Positions 35,463 through 43,084 of a stretch of 64,000 nt of DNA are shown piece by piece; positions within the stretch are counted from its first letter, which is position 1, and every line of letters starts with the position of its first letter. The position numbers and the translations under genes are program-made. The notes under the pieces are model-generated. The model worked only from the letters and a program-made list of their open reading frames with translations, did no database searches and was not told the origin of the DNA. The DNA comes from Geobacter sp. AOG2 (GTDB lineage Bacteria > Desulfobacterota > Desulfuromonadia > Geobacterales > Pseudopelobacteraceae). The stretch spans positions 2,794,158-2,858,157 of the forward strand of contig NZ_BLJA01000001.1 in assembly GCF_019972295.1 (NCBI RefSeq). Reading direction: 5' to 3'.

Positions 35463-37082
35463 CTACGCCAGCTTGAACCGCCTGACCAGGCTCTGCAACT
35501 CCTGGGCTAGGTGGTTGAGGCTGGCAGCGGCCCCGGCGGTCTCCTCGGCCCCCCGCGCGGTCTGGGCCACCACCGCCGTGATCTGCTGGATGTTCATGGT
35601 CACCTCGTTGGTGGTGGCGGTCTGCTCTTCCGACGCCGTGGCGATCTGGTTGATCTGCATGGTGACCTCGTTGATCTGCCCCAGGATCTCATCCAGGGCC
35701 TCCCCGGACTTCTGGGAGGACAAGGCCCCCTTTTCCACCTCACGCACCCCTTCGTCCATGGATTTCACCGCGGTCTGGGTCTCGTTCTGGATGGCCCGGA
35801 TCATCTCCCCGATCTCCTTGGTCGCCTTGGTGGTCCGCTCGGCCAGGGCGCGCACCTCGTCGGCGACCACGGCGAAGCCCCTGCCCTGCTCCCCGGCCCG
35901 GGCCGCCTCGATGGCCGCGTTCAGGGCCAGAAGGTTGGTCTGGTCGGCAATATCCTCGATGGTGCCGACAATATCCCCGATCTGTTCGGAGCGCGCGCCG
36001 AGGGTCTCTATCGTTTTTGAGGTGTGGCGCACCCGCTCCGCGATGATGTTCATGCCGATGATGGTCTCCTGCACGACCGCGGCGCCGCTGTGGGTAGCCT
36101 CCGCCGTCTTGCGCGAGGCGTCGGCGGCCAGGGTGCAGTTGCGGGCGATGTCGCTGCTGGTGTGGGACATCTCCTCGCTGGCGGTGGCCACGGTCCCGGC
36201 CTGCGAAGCGACCTCCTCGGCGCCGGTGGCGATCTGTTCCGAGGTGGATTCCAGTTGCACCGCGGCGGACGCCAGTTGGCTGGAGGTGGCGCTCGCATTG
36301 CCCATGAGGTCGCGCAGGGTCAGGACCACATTGCGCATGGCCGCCATCAATTGGCCGGTTTCATCCTTGGCGTCCACCCGGACCTCCACGGTCAGGTCCC
36401 CGGCGGCCAGGCAGTTGGCCACCACGACGCACTCCCCGATCGGCCGGGTCACGCCGCGGGTCAGGGTGACGGCGATCAGGACGCTGATCAGGACCGCGGC
36501 GAGCCCGAAGACGCCGAACATGAGCTTGGCCTGCCTCTCGCTTTGATCGGCGCTTTGCAGCAATTCCTTCACCCTGCCGTCGTTGTATGCGGCCATCTTG
36601 TTGAGCATGGCGTGGCTGTTGGCGTCGATCGGTTCGAACTCCTTTTTGTAGGTGTCGATAAACTCCTGCATCTTGTTATCCATGGCATAGGCGATCAACT
36701 TCTTGTTGACCTCCCGGCCGGCGGCCGTGGTCTTCTTGTACTCCTCGAACAACTGTTTCGCCTCAGGCGACACCGCCGTCTTGGACACCATTTCCAGATT
36801 GTCCACGTAGATCTTGCGCCGCTCCGCGATCTTGGCCAGGACCGCCTTTTTCTCCGACTCGTCGCTGTTCATGGCCACCTGTTTCACCAGGTCGTTGATA
36901 TCGAAGATGGAGGTCTGAACCCGCTGGGAGTAACCGCTGATCGTGTTGAAGGCCTGGGCCTCGTCGAACTGCCGCCCGATCCTGTTGAGCAGCAGGATCC
37001 CTGCGGTTACGGTGCAGATCATGATGGCCGATACGATCCCGAACCCGAGTAGCATTTTGGTGCCGATCTTCAAATCCTTCAT
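35463..37082 (-). CDS. Methyl-accepting chemotaxis protein, 539 aa
   Basis: ATG at 37082 ([20 protein letters not shown]) after CAGGAGG. Layout: TM1 about 10-32, a four-helix-bundle sensor domain (4HB_MCP type) about 35-185, TM2 about 190-212 ([20 protein letters not shown]), HAMP about 213-265 ([20 protein letters not shown]), then the cytoplasmic coiled coil with the tip [20 protein letters not shown] and [18 protein letters not shown]. It binds CheW/CheA. No C-terminal CheR/CheB pentapeptide. The mRNA leader carries a GEMM riboswitch and terminator, so expression follows the cyclic dinucleotide level. Confidence 0.93.
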   Translation of the reverse strand: MKDLKIGTKMLLGFGIVSAIMICTVTAGILLLNRIGRQFDEAQAFNTISGYSQRVQTSIFDINDLVKQVAMNSDESEKKAVLAKIAERRKIYVDNLEMVSKTAVSPEAKQLFEEYKKTTAAGREVNKKLIAYAMDNKMQEFIDTYKKEFEPIDANSHAMLNKMAAYNDGRVKELLQSADQSERQAKLMFGVFGLAAVLISVLIAVTLTRGVTRPIGECVVVANCLAAGDLTVEVRVDAKDETGQLMAAMRNVVLTLRDLMGNASATSSQLASAAVQLESTSEQIATGAEEVASQAGTVATASEEMSHTSSDIARNCTLAADASRKTAEATHSGAAVVQETIIGMNIIAERVRHTSKTIETLGARSEQIGDIVGTIEDIADQTNLLALNAAIEAARAGEQGRGFAVVADEVRALAERTTKATKEIGEMIRAIQNETQTAVKSMDEGVREVEKGALSSQKSGEALDEILGQINEVTMQINQIATASEEQTATTNEVTMNIQQITAVVAQTARGAEETAGAAASLNHLAQELQSLVRRFKLA

Positions 37083-37153
37083 TTCCAGGCCTCCTGTGTG
37101 ATGTCGAAACGATAGTGACGCCAACGGCAACCACGAAAAACAAGGGCACAAAA

Positions 37154-37184
37154 AAGGCCCTGCCTTTACGCAAAGGCGGGCCTT
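37154..37184 (-). terminator. Terminator in the MCP leader (riboswitch expression platform)
   Basis: AAGGCCCGCCTTT-GCGT-AAAGGCAGGGCCTT hairpin followed by TTTTTT on the minus strand. It stands between the GEMM aptamer (37211-37288) and the MCP start, where it can only serve to stop or allow transcription of the MCP. Confidence 0.8.
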
Positions 37185-37210
37185 GTCACAATCGGGAGAC
37201 TTGTGTCATT

Positions 37211-37288
37211 TCGGCGGCCCCTCTATCCACGGCAGGTTGGACAGGTAGCTTTGCGTCGCCAGGTTACCCTGGTTTTGCCTCTTCGATG
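37211..37288 (-). promoter_or_regulatory. GEMM-I (c-di-GMP-I type) riboswitch before the MCP
   Basis: On the minus strand: GGCAAAACC, a CCAGG-GTAA-CCTGG hairpin (GNRA loop), then the core GCGACGCAAAGCTACC, a CTGTCC/GGATAG hairpin, and the closing GGGGCCGCCGA. Order, loop type and the GACGCAAAGC box fit the GEMM-I consensus, which binds c-di-GMP or, in Geobacter variants, 3',3'-cGAMP. The terminator follows 26 nt later. Which dinucleotide is sensed cannot be told here. Confidence 0.8.
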
Positions 37289-37547
37289 AGTCTGATTTTT
37301 CATGAACCGTACAACGATGCGCGCCGGTGCCGGGCGGCGCCGGCTGGTCCCGGGACGCACCTCCCCGGCACTATAACAATGGCAAGGAACATACCAACGG
37401 ACGGCACATCCTAACAGCCTGTAACCGTTATGGTTTGCTCTACCAAACCGTTTCACTACCTCTCATTTCGATAATCATTTTCTCATTTCGGTAAATGACT
37501 TCGTCAAATTGATCATGCTAAATAACGAGAGGATCATCGACAAAAAA
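37289..37547. other. Upstream leader region of the MCP
   Basis: No gene supported. Around 37458-37500 the minus strand has two ATCGAAATGAGA-like words 18 bp apart (TTACCGAAATGAGAAAATG, ATTATCGAAATGAGAGG); these could be regulatory. I could not settle on a promoter. Confidence 0.3.
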
Positions 37548-37586
37548 GTGCCCGGAACATGTCCGGACGCCTTTGGCGCATCTGTT
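37548..37586 (-). terminator. Intrinsic terminator of the small lipoprotein gene
   Basis: GGCGTCCGGACATGTTCCGGGCAC then TTTTTT on the minus strand, a divergent member of the repeated terminator family, 55 bp after the lipoprotein stop. Confidence 0.7.
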
Positions 37587-37640
37587 CGGGAACCCGGCGC
37601 ACCCGGGAAGGACAACCCGATCCCCCCGGAGCCGGGCCGG

Positions 37641-38039
37641 TCACCGCTTGTGGGCGATGATCTCGTGCCAGTTGTCCTGGTCCGGCGCGGCCGTGATCGT
37701 CATGCTCCCGGCGTGCTCCGGAGAATCGACCTCCACCAGGTAGGTCTCGCCGGATAACGCCCCGGTCAGGGTGAAATTGCCGATGAGGTCCGTGTACGTC
37801 TCCCCGACGATGGGCGCCTGCCCGCTCTTTCTGAGCACGATATGCACCCCCGGCAGCGGCGTGGCGCGATCCTCCATCAGGAGCGTGCCGCACATGCCGG
37901 TGGGTTTGCCGGCTGCTGCCCCAGCAAGGGCGGCGGGATCTGCGGCCTGCCGGGAAACGCCGCCGGCGCGGTGCACACACCCCCCCGCCGATACGCACAA
38001 GCCCCCCAACATCAGGGCAATAACGAATTTTCCGACCAT
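37641..38039 (-). CDS. Small lipoprotein with carboxypeptidase-regulatory-like domain, 132 aa
   Basis: ATG at 38039 (MVGKFVIALMLGGLCVSAGG) after GGGAGGAAC. A lipoprotein-type signal leads to Cys21; the residue at -3 is Ala rather than Leu, so lipidation is probable but not certain. The mature part has one CarboxypepD_reg/Cna-B-like beta sandwich: GTLLMEDRATPLPGVHIVLR, ETYTDLIGNFTLTGALSGET and YLVEVDSPEHAGSMTIT. Such domains are structural or ligand-binding. Driven by the double-dyad module G. Confidence 0.7.
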   Translation of the reverse strand: MVGKFVIALMLGGLCVSAGGCVHRAGGVSRQAADPAALAGAAAGKPTGMCGTLLMEDRATPLPGVHIVLRKSGQAPIVGETYTDLIGNFTLTGALSGETYLVEVDSPEHAGSMTITAAPDQDNWHEIIAHKR

Positions 38040-38181
38040 AGTTCCTCCCATGAGCCTCCAACCGGAGGGACTTTCGGGGATAAGCGGGTAAACCAAAGCC
38101 GGTCACGGGACCGTGCCGGCGATATCCTCGTCAAGAGACGCCGGGTTGTCTCCTCTTGGGGACCGGCGCTATTGAGTTTGA

Positions 38182-38270
38182 GTATAACGCCAAGCTGACA
38201 TTAATTTCAATAATAATATCAATATGTTAAAAATTTTAACACTATTTGCAAAATGTTAATTTTTTTAACA
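38182..38270 (-). promoter_or_regulatory. Repeated promoter module G with two tandem dyads
   Basis: On the minus strand: dyad TGTTAAAAAAATTAACA (38270-38254), dyad TGTTAAAATTTTTAACA (38241-38225), 14 bp, TTGAAA (38210-38205), 17 bp, TTATAC (38187-38182). Dyad centres are 29 bp apart and would lie near -58 and -87. Drives the small lipoprotein gene. Confidence 0.7.
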
Positions 38271-38310
38271 TAAAACAGCTATTCACGGAACTGCCGGTAA
38301 TTTATACGAA

Positions 38311-38344
38311 AAGAGGCACCCGGAAGACTACCGGGCGCCTCTTT
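38311..38344 (-). terminator. Intrinsic terminator after the PhnA-like gene
   Basis: AAGAGGCGCCCGG...CCGGGTGCCTCTT hairpin then TTCG on the minus strand; member of the repeated family and bordered by GATACAAAAG. Confidence 0.7.
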
Positions 38345-38384
38345 TGTATCGTTTTGACCCATTGGTGCAAAGGGGAGGGAAGTG

Positions 38385-38480
38385 TTATGGGACTTATGGG
38401 ACTTATGGGACTTATGGGACTTATGGGACCTATGGGACTTATGGGACTTATGAGACTTAAAGTCCTATAAGTCCTATAAA
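38385..38480. repeat. 9-bp minisatellite (GGGACTTAT) with inverted arm
   Basis: Eight to nine units of GGGACTTAT run from 38385 to about 38458, followed by the reverse units AAGTCCTAT twice. The two arms can pair. It fills the gap between the terminator and the stop of the PhnA-like gene. Confidence 0.85.
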
Positions 38481-38502
38481 CCCGAAGCCCCTTAGGCTCT
38501 TC

Positions 38503-38904
38503 CTATCTCCGCCCGGCCGGATTCCCCTGCCTGAGCAATTCGGACTTGACGTTGTCGTCGATATAGCTGTCTTCGATGGCGGTCCGCGCCCAGGCTTCCC
38601 GGCACCGGGCGAGCACCCGGGCGGCGCCTTCCGCTACCGAGGGGGTGTTGTTCCAGAGCGCCTTGCGGATGGAGTGCAACTCCTCCGGGGCGGCCCGCCT
38701 GCCGTGGGCCAGGTCCCGGCACCGCGTGCATAACAGCGCCAGGGTATCCATATTGGGGCTCATATCCGGCTTGTAATCCCACAGGCGCAGGTCATCCTTG
38801 CTCCCGCACCACTCGCAGGTAAACCCTGCCCGCTTGCCGACCGACTTGCCGAAGATGCCGATCGTCTCCATACGTACCTTGTTGGTTTCAAATCCCTTTG
38901 CCAT
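38503..38904 (-). CDS. PhnA-like zinc-ribbon protein, 133 aa
   Basis: ATG at 38904 (MAKGFETNKVRMETIGIFGK) after CGAGGAG; the longer frame would start inside the RNA element upstream. The chain follows the family of PhnA-domain proteins with a short N-terminal helix, a four-Cys zinc site (FTCEWCGS and ALLCTRCRDL), and a conserved C-terminal helix bundle (IRKALWNNTPSVAEGAARVL, WARTAIEDSYIDDNVKSELL). These proteins are named after the phn locus but the name does not imply phosphonate use. Function unknown; possibly a DNA- or RNA-binding or regulatory role. Controlled by a GEMM-like leader. Confidence 0.75.
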   Translation of the reverse strand: MAKGFETNKVRMETIGIFGKSVGKRAGFTCEWCGSKDDLRLWDYKPDMSPNMDTLALLCTRCRDLAHGRRAAPEELHSIRKALWNNTPSVAEGAARVLARCREAWARTAIEDSYIDDNVKSELLRQGNPAGRR

Positions 38905-38997
38905 GCGTGTTTCTCCTCGCGGGTCCGGTCCGCCGTCCACGGAACCCCGCGGTGCGGACATGCGCGCTCCCTCCGGCCCGCCCCGGAATCGGGACGC

Positions 38998-39046
38998 AAA
39001 AAGGCCGGGAAGCGCAAAAGAAGTATTTTCCTTCGGCAACCCGGCC
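38998..39046 (-). terminator. Expression-platform terminator of GEMM-like RNA 1
   Basis: GGCCGGG (39046-39040), which is also the 3' strand of the aptamer, pairs with CCCGGCC (39009-39003) and is followed by TTTTT (39002-38998). The shared strand makes aptamer and terminator mutually exclusive, the layout of an ON switch. Confidence 0.7.
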
Positions 39047-39106
39047 ATCTTCGGTACGAAGATCCGCGGCTTTCCGCCCCCTCCTCGCGAAGGGTTTGGC
39101 TTTATC
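39031..39106 (-). promoter_or_regulatory. GEMM-like variant riboswitch 1 (before the PhnA-like gene)
   Basis: Minus strand: GATAAAGCCAAACC, hairpin CCCTTC-GCGA-GGAGGG with a GNRA loop, GGCGGAAAGCCGCGG, hairpin ATCTTCG-TAC-CGAAGAT, then GGCCGGGTTGCCGAAG. The order and the end GGGTTGCCGA match GEMM-I RNAs, but the core GACGCAAAGC is GGCGGAAAGC and the usual GGCAAACC is GCCAAACC. A second copy with the same changes stands at 41536-41610, so the differences are conserved. Ligand unknown. Confidence 0.6.
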
Positions 39107-39148
39107 GGAACGTGTCTTTATCGGAATATGCAATACAACTAAAGTAGC

Positions 39149-39176
39149 ATCCTATCATTTATTCATAACTAGTCAA
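39149..39176 (-). promoter_or_regulatory. Promoter for GEMM-like RNA 1
   Basis: TTGACT (39176-39171), 16 bp, TAGGAT (39154-39149) on the minus strand, about 40 bp before the aptamer. Confidence 0.5.
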
Positions 39177-39229
39177 TAATTTTAGACATTATTTTCATTT
39201 AATCCTGGCGAATGTTCCAGACTTCCCGG

Positions 39230-40135
39230 TCACCAGGTGAAGGTGAGGGCCACGCGGCCGAAGGGCGCGCCGTCCAGATTGATGTCGTTGCGGTTGCCGT
39301 CGTAGAAGACGAACTTCCGGGCAAAGGCGTAGCCCCCCGCGATCCCCATCTTGGCAAAGGGGAGGACCCGGAGGTCGACCCCGGCCACCGCCCGGTAATC
39401 CCGGTAGCTCACGACATTGGCCCCCACCGGGGGGTCGTGCAGTTGATATTCGCCGCCGGCGAACTCGGCCCCCACGTAGAGGTCGGTTTTCCGGTCCGGC
39501 TTGTAGACGACGCCGGTGCGGGGAAAGCCCAGGGCAAAGACCCACTGTTCCGATGGGATATACAACAGGCCCAGCACCGGCATGACCGGGTAGGAATGAT
39601 TCATCCCGGTGTAGGCGACCCCACCGATGAGGGACAGGCTTCGGGACGCCTGAAAATTGGCGTGGACCGCCACCGGCACCCGCACATCCCCCGCCGAGAA
39701 GCCCTTGAAATCGCTGCCGACCCCCGGCGACACCCGGACCCCCAGGGTGAGGCGCTTGTCCACATGGTACACCGCTCCCAGGTCCAGCGACAGGGTATGC
39801 AGCGACTCGGGGAGACGGGCGCTGTCCGGGGCGTCGATCTCCCGGAGCGAATACTTCAGGCCCGCGGACAGGTCAATCTTCGGGTCGATGACGAACCGGC
39901 GGGAAAAACCCACCTTCGCCTCGCCCATGGTGAGGTCTCCGCCCGTAGTGCGGATATGGCTGCCGGCGAGCCAGGTGGTGTCGGCGGTAACCTCCGAGAG
40001 CGGCTGCTCCCGTTGGGGATAGACGACCTTTTTGTCCGGCTTTGTCGTTTCATTGCTCTCCTGGGCCAAGGCCCAGGATGAGACAGCAAGTGTGGCCATG
40101 CAGCAGACGATGGACAACGAAAACCTCAAATTCAT
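39230..40135 (-). CDS. Outer-membrane beta-barrel protein (DUF6268-like), 301 aa
   Basis: ATG at 40135 after AAAGGAGATCG. Signal peptide ends ALA (about residue 24). A charged linker is followed by beta strands with repeated patterns: TTWLAGSHIRTTGGDLTMGE, VGFSRRFVIDPKIDLSAGLK, LDLGAVYHVDKRLTLGVRVS and a terminal RVALTFTW strand. The PVMPVLGLLYIPSEQWVFAL segment resembles the DUF6268 family of predicted barrels. No function is known. Monocistronic, its 5' flank is a minisatellite. Confidence 0.7.
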   Translation of the reverse strand: MNLRFSLSIVCCMATLAVSSWALAQESNETTKPDKKVVYPQREQPLSEVTADTTWLAGSHIRTTGGDLTMGEAKVGFSRRFVIDPKIDLSAGLKYSLREIDAPDSARLPESLHTLSLDLGAVYHVDKRLTLGVRVSPGVGSDFKGFSAGDVRVPVAVHANFQASRSLSLIGGVAYTGMNHSYPVMPVLGLLYIPSEQWVFALGFPRTGVVYKPDRKTDLYVGAEFAGGEYQLHDPPVGANVVSYRDYRAVAGVDLRVLPFAKMGIAGGYAFARKFVFYDGNRNDINLDGAPFGRVALTFTW

Positions 40136-40163
40136 TCGATCTCCTTTGGACTGGGGATAAGAG

Positions 40164-40368
40164 GTATGGGGGGTATGGGACTTATGGGACTTATGGGACT
40201 TATGGGACTTATGGGACTTATAGGACTTATGTGACTTATAATTCCTATTAGTCCTATTAATTCCTATTAGTCCTATTAATTCCTATTAGTCCTATTAATT
40301 CCTATTAGTCCTATCAATTCCCATTAGTCCTATTAATTCCCATAAGTCCCATACCCCTAAAGTCCCAC
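40164..40368. repeat. Minisatellite: GGGACTTAT array facing an 18-bp ATTAGTCCTATTAATTCC array
   Basis: About six GGGACTTAT/AGGACTTAT units (40172-40240) face about seven units of the reverse type, arranged as an 18-bp higher repeat TCCTATTAGTCCTATTAAT (40240-40368). The two halves can pair into a long AT-rich stem. It fills the gap between the DUF6268-like gene and the stop of the amidohydrolase gene. Confidence 0.85.
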
Positions 40369-40373
40369 AACAA

Positions 40374-41147
40374 TCATTCCCCGCCCTTCCCTGGCCGATA
40401 AAACCTCACGGCATTCTCGCACAGGACCCGCCGTGCGCCTTCCTCCCCCAGGGCTCCGACCACCAGGGCGAAATCGTCGTCCCGGTAGGGGCGGGGCGCG
40501 CGGGTGGAGGGGAGGTCGGTGCCGAACATCAACGCCTCGGGATTGGCGGCATACAGGGCTTGCAGGGCGGTGCGCACGTCGAAATCCACCCGGCCGAAGC
40601 CGGTGGCCTTCACATGGACGCCGCGCTCCACCAGGGCCAGCAGCGTGCCGAAGCCGTCCCCGGTAAGCCCCAGATGGTCGATGCTCACGGCGGGCAGGGC
40701 CGCCAGGGTGGCGAAGAGCGCAGGCAACTCACGGGAATCGGCGTACAATTCCACGTGCCAGCCCGCCAGTTCGTGGACCCGCCGCGCCATGGCGTCCAGA
40801 TGACCGATCTCCTCCGAACCGCCGCGCTTGAGGTTGAAGCGGACGGCGCGTACCCCGGCCCGGTCCAGCTCCAGCAATTCGGCGTCGCTTGCGGTGGCCG
40901 GCACCTGGGTCACCCCCACGAATGCGGGGCCGAGCTGCCTGAGGGCGTGGACCAGGTAGGTCTGGTCGAAGGCCTGGAAGGAGCCGGAGACCACGGCACC
41001 CCCCGCCAGGGCGTACCGCTTCATGCGGCCCAGGTAATCGTCGCAGGTGAACGGCTCCGGCAGATAGCCGTTATTGGGGACCAGGGGGAAACGGTTGTCG
41101 ATGATATGCAGATGTGCGTCGAAGAGTTTGAAATCCCGGGATGCCAT
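40374..41147 (-). CDS. Amidohydrolase-2 family metal-dependent hydrolase, 257 aa
   Basis: ATG at 41147 (MASRDFKLFDAHLHIIDNRF) after CAGGGGGACC. It has the family N-terminal HxH (DAHLHI), a TIM-barrel pattern with VSIDHLGLTG (metal His) and ALMFGTDLPSTRAPRP (catalytic Asp), and the conserved C-terminal RVLCENAVRFYRP. Relatives hydrolyse lactones such as 2-pyrone-4,6-dicarboxylate or decarboxylate aromatic acids; the substrate here is open. It is the second gene after GEMM-like RNA 2 and a 79-aa small protein gene. Confidence 0.85.
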   Translation of the reverse strand: MASRDFKLFDAHLHIIDNRFPLVPNNGYLPEPFTCDDYLGRMKRYALAGGAVVSGSFQAFDQTYLVHALRQLGPAFVGVTQVPATASDAELLELDRAGVRAVRFNLKRGGSEEIGHLDAMARRVHELAGWHVELYADSRELPALFATLAALPAVSIDHLGLTGDGFGTLLALVERGVHVKATGFGRVDFDVRTALQALYAANPEALMFGTDLPSTRAPRPYRDDDFALVVGALGEEGARRVLCENAVRFYRPGKGGE

Positions 41148-41217
41148 GGGGTCCCCCTGAGGTGGTATCTGACGGCCGGCGGCTCCATTGCGGCATTCCG
41201 GGCTGAAAAAGCGGCGC

Positions 41218-41457
41218 TCAGCGCGGCACATGCCATCCGTAGGCCCGCCGGTCCCCGGGGCCGCCCGGAACCAGCATGCCCTGAAGGCTGCGGTGATTGG
41301 GGTGGATGCAGTAGCTGCTGCTGGTGCCGGCGGGAACGGCATAGCGGCAGGCGGTGTTGTTGGACAGACACCGGGAGAAGTCCTCCACCACGTGCTCGGT
41401 TGCGCATTGATTCAGGTCCGGCTCTTTTCCGGAAACATTCTGAACGGGTATGGCCAT
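41218..41457 (-). CDS. Small Cys/His-containing hypothetical protein, 79 aa
   Basis: ATG at 41457 (MAIPVQNVSGKEPDLNQCAT) after GAGGAG. Three Cys (QCATEH, SRCLSNNTACRYA) plus SSSYCIHPNHRSLQG make a possible zinc or disulfide knot; the tail is Gly/Pro-rich (VPGGPGDRRAYGWHVPR). No family recognised. It is the first gene after the GEMM-like RNA and 70 bp before the amidohydrolase gene, so the two are probably one operon. Confidence 0.5.
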   Translation of the reverse strand: MAIPVQNVSGKEPDLNQCATEHVVEDFSRCLSNNTACRYAVPAGTSSSYCIHPNHRSLQGMLVPGGPGDRRAYGWHVPR

Positions 41458-41505
41458 GGGTGCTGCATCTCCTCTCGGCCGTGCCGGCCGGTTTGTCACG
41501 CGCGC

Positions 41506-41550
41506 AAAAAGGCCGGGTCCTCGGAAGAGCACTCCTCCGGCAACCCGGCC
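41506..41550 (-). terminator. Expression-platform terminator of GEMM-like RNA 2
   Basis: GGCCGGGT (41550-41543), shared with the aptamer, pairs with ACCCGGCC (41518-41511) and is followed by TTTTT on the minus strand. Confidence 0.7.
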
Positions 41551-41610
41551 ATCTTCAAGGTGAAGATCCGTAGCTTTCCGCCCCCTCCTCGCGAAGGGTT
41601 CGGCTTTATC
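41536..41610 (-). promoter_or_regulatory. GEMM-like variant riboswitch 2 (before the 79-aa / amidohydrolase operon)
   Basis: Minus strand: GATAAAGCCGAACC, hairpin CCCTTC-GCGA-GGAGGG, GGCGGAAAGCTACGG, hairpin ATCTTCA-CCT-TGAAGAT, GGCCGGGTTGCCGG. It differs from copy 1 in several bases that keep pairing (for example the second hairpin, closed by A-T instead of G-C), a sign of selection on structure. Confidence 0.6.
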
Positions 41611-41646
41611 GAGGCGTCACGGCTGAACTATATAATTTGTTACATA

Positions 41647-41674
41647 ACTATAGCATTATCCCGTAGTTATTCAA
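41647..41674 (-). promoter_or_regulatory. Promoter for GEMM-like RNA 2
   Basis: TTGAAT (41674-41669), 16 bp, TATAGT (41652-41647) on the minus strand; same spacer length and same distance to the aptamer as for copy 1. Confidence 0.5.
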
Positions 41675-41752
41675 TCCCGCACTAAATTATTTTTTCTTTA
41701 TATACAAAGAGATAGGACGTTCCGCAGGTACGTTCACGTGAGGAGGGGACAG

Positions 41753-41778
41753 GCCCCGCGGGGGTTTTTTGCCGTCCT
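41753..41778 (+). terminator. Short GC hairpin with T-run between divergent units
   Basis: GGCCCCGCGGGGGTTTTTTGCC on the plus strand around 41752-41775. Its role is unclear because no plus gene ends just upstream; it may insulate the DUF4388 gene from upstream transcription. Confidence 0.4.
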
Positions 41779-41888
41779 GCCGGCGGTCGCGGCAACCACC
41801 GCCGGAGGTTATTTTTCATTGTACATCAAACCGGACTAACCGTTATACTACGGAAACTTGAAGCCTTACGACGCAAAGGGCAGGAACC

Positions 41889-42491
41889 ATGTCTCTCATT
41901 GGTGATCTCAGCCAATTTCCCATCAGCGATATCATCCAGTTCGTGCACGAAACCCGCAAGTCCGGGACGATCCGCATCGGCTGTTTCAAGGGAGAATGCA
42001 ACCTGGTGTTCTCGAAAGGGGATATCGTCAGCGCAAACTACCTGAACGGCATGGTCAGGATCGGGCAGATCCTCGTGCATATCGGCGCCATCACCAAAGC
42101 GGAGCTTGCCTGGGCCCTGGCCATACAGGAGCAGGACCCCCCGAACCGCAAGCCGTTGGTGCTGACGCTGCTGGAAAACAGCATGGTCGCAAAGGAAGCG
42201 GCGTGCGAGGGCCTGAAGATGCTGATCGAGATGACCCTGGTGGAGATCCTTTCATGGGATTTTGGGCATTACGAATTCGAGGAATGCAACGTCCTGAACC
42301 TGGGAAGCTGGTTTTACAACCTGACGGACCACCAGGAGGTCTCCCTGAACGCCCGGGCCGCGCTGCTGGAATCCTTGCGGATCTTCGACGAGAAGCGCCG
42401 CGACGGCACCATGGACAACATCCTCGGCATCGCGGGGCTGGACGGTTCGCTGCCGCTCTTGGTGGAGCCCCGCAGGTTCCAGGTGACGTGA
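41889..42491 (+). CDS. DUF4388 domain protein, 200 aa
   Basis: Starts MSLIGDLSQFPISDIIQFVH after GGGCAGGAACC. The first 90 residues are the DUF4388 (PATAN-like) domain: SGTIRIGCFKGECNLVFSKG, DIVSANYLNGMVRIGQILVH. The rest (to 200) is a helical and beta extension (LENSMVAKEAACEGLKMLIE, MTLVEILSWDFGHYEFEEC) typical of the long version. These proteins appear with two-component and gliding/twitching regulators in deltaproteobacteria and are probably adaptor modules of signalling. Single gene. Confidence 0.85.
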   Translation: MSLIGDLSQFPISDIIQFVHETRKSGTIRIGCFKGECNLVFSKGDIVSANYLNGMVRIGQILVHIGAITKAELAWALAIQEQDPPNRKPLVLTLLENSMVAKEAACEGLKMLIEMTLVEILSWDFGHYEFEECNVLNLGSWFYNLTDHQEVSLNARAALLESLRIFDEKRRDGTMDNILGIAGLDGSLPLLVEPRRFQVT

Positions 42492-42501
42492 GGAGGCGGT
42501 G

Positions 42502-42816
42502 TCAGTGCAGCGGTTCCTCTTCCTCCTCCTCGCCGCTTTTGGCGAGGGATTGCACCGAACTTTCCGCCTGCCTGCCCTGAAGGATGTTCTCGATCTCCCG
42601 GTACGGCATGATCCGCACCTGGTGAAGGCTGATGTTGGTGCATACCGGATGGGTTTCGACGAATGACCGGGCCTGGTAGTACGTCAGCCTCACCGGGTCC
42701 TCGGCGCTGTCCGGGGTCAGGATGTGGAACCGGTACATTTTTCCGTCATGACAGAGGACGTGATACTTCCCTTCAACAAAAAAGCCTATGCCGTAACCTT
42801 CTTCCGCCGCCGCCAT
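42502..42816 (-). CDS. Small hypothetical protein, 104 aa
   Basis: ATG at 42816 (MAAAEEGYGIGFFVEGKYHV) after GAAGGAACGT. Likely a small beta-rich fold (YHVLCHDGKMYRFHILTPDS, AEDPVRLTYYQARSFVETHP) with an acidic Glu-rich tail (SGEEEEEEPLH). No family known to me. It is convergent with the DUF4388 gene, only 10 bp between the stops. Confidence 0.55.
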   Translation of the reverse strand: MAAAEEGYGIGFFVEGKYHVLCHDGKMYRFHILTPDSAEDPVRLTYYQARSFVETHPVCTNISLHQVRIMPYREIENILQGRQAESSVQSLAKSGEEEEEEPLH

Positions 42817-43084
42817 ACGTTCCTTCCCGCTTGTCCCCTCCCCGCCCAAAGTTCGGCTTCGGGGAGGCGCTGCGATGAAACCATCCGATTTTGTGACGCA
42901 ATTATAGCAGCTTTCCGCAATTGCACAAACCCGCGCACATTTATTTCATATTTCAATCTGCAGGGAATGAAGACTACGGGCGTGGGGCGTGAGGAGTACG
43001 CTGAAAATTCGGTGCTGGCCCTCGTGCACATTTTTGTGTAAAATCGCCGGGACGGAAAAGTAACGCAGAATTGAGGGGGTACGT

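Noticed and set aside
41860-41888. GACGCAAAGG word before the DUF4388 gene as a third GEMM RNA
   Set aside because: The 5' GGCAAACC box, the GNRA stem and the 3' half are all missing; the word runs directly into the ribosome site.
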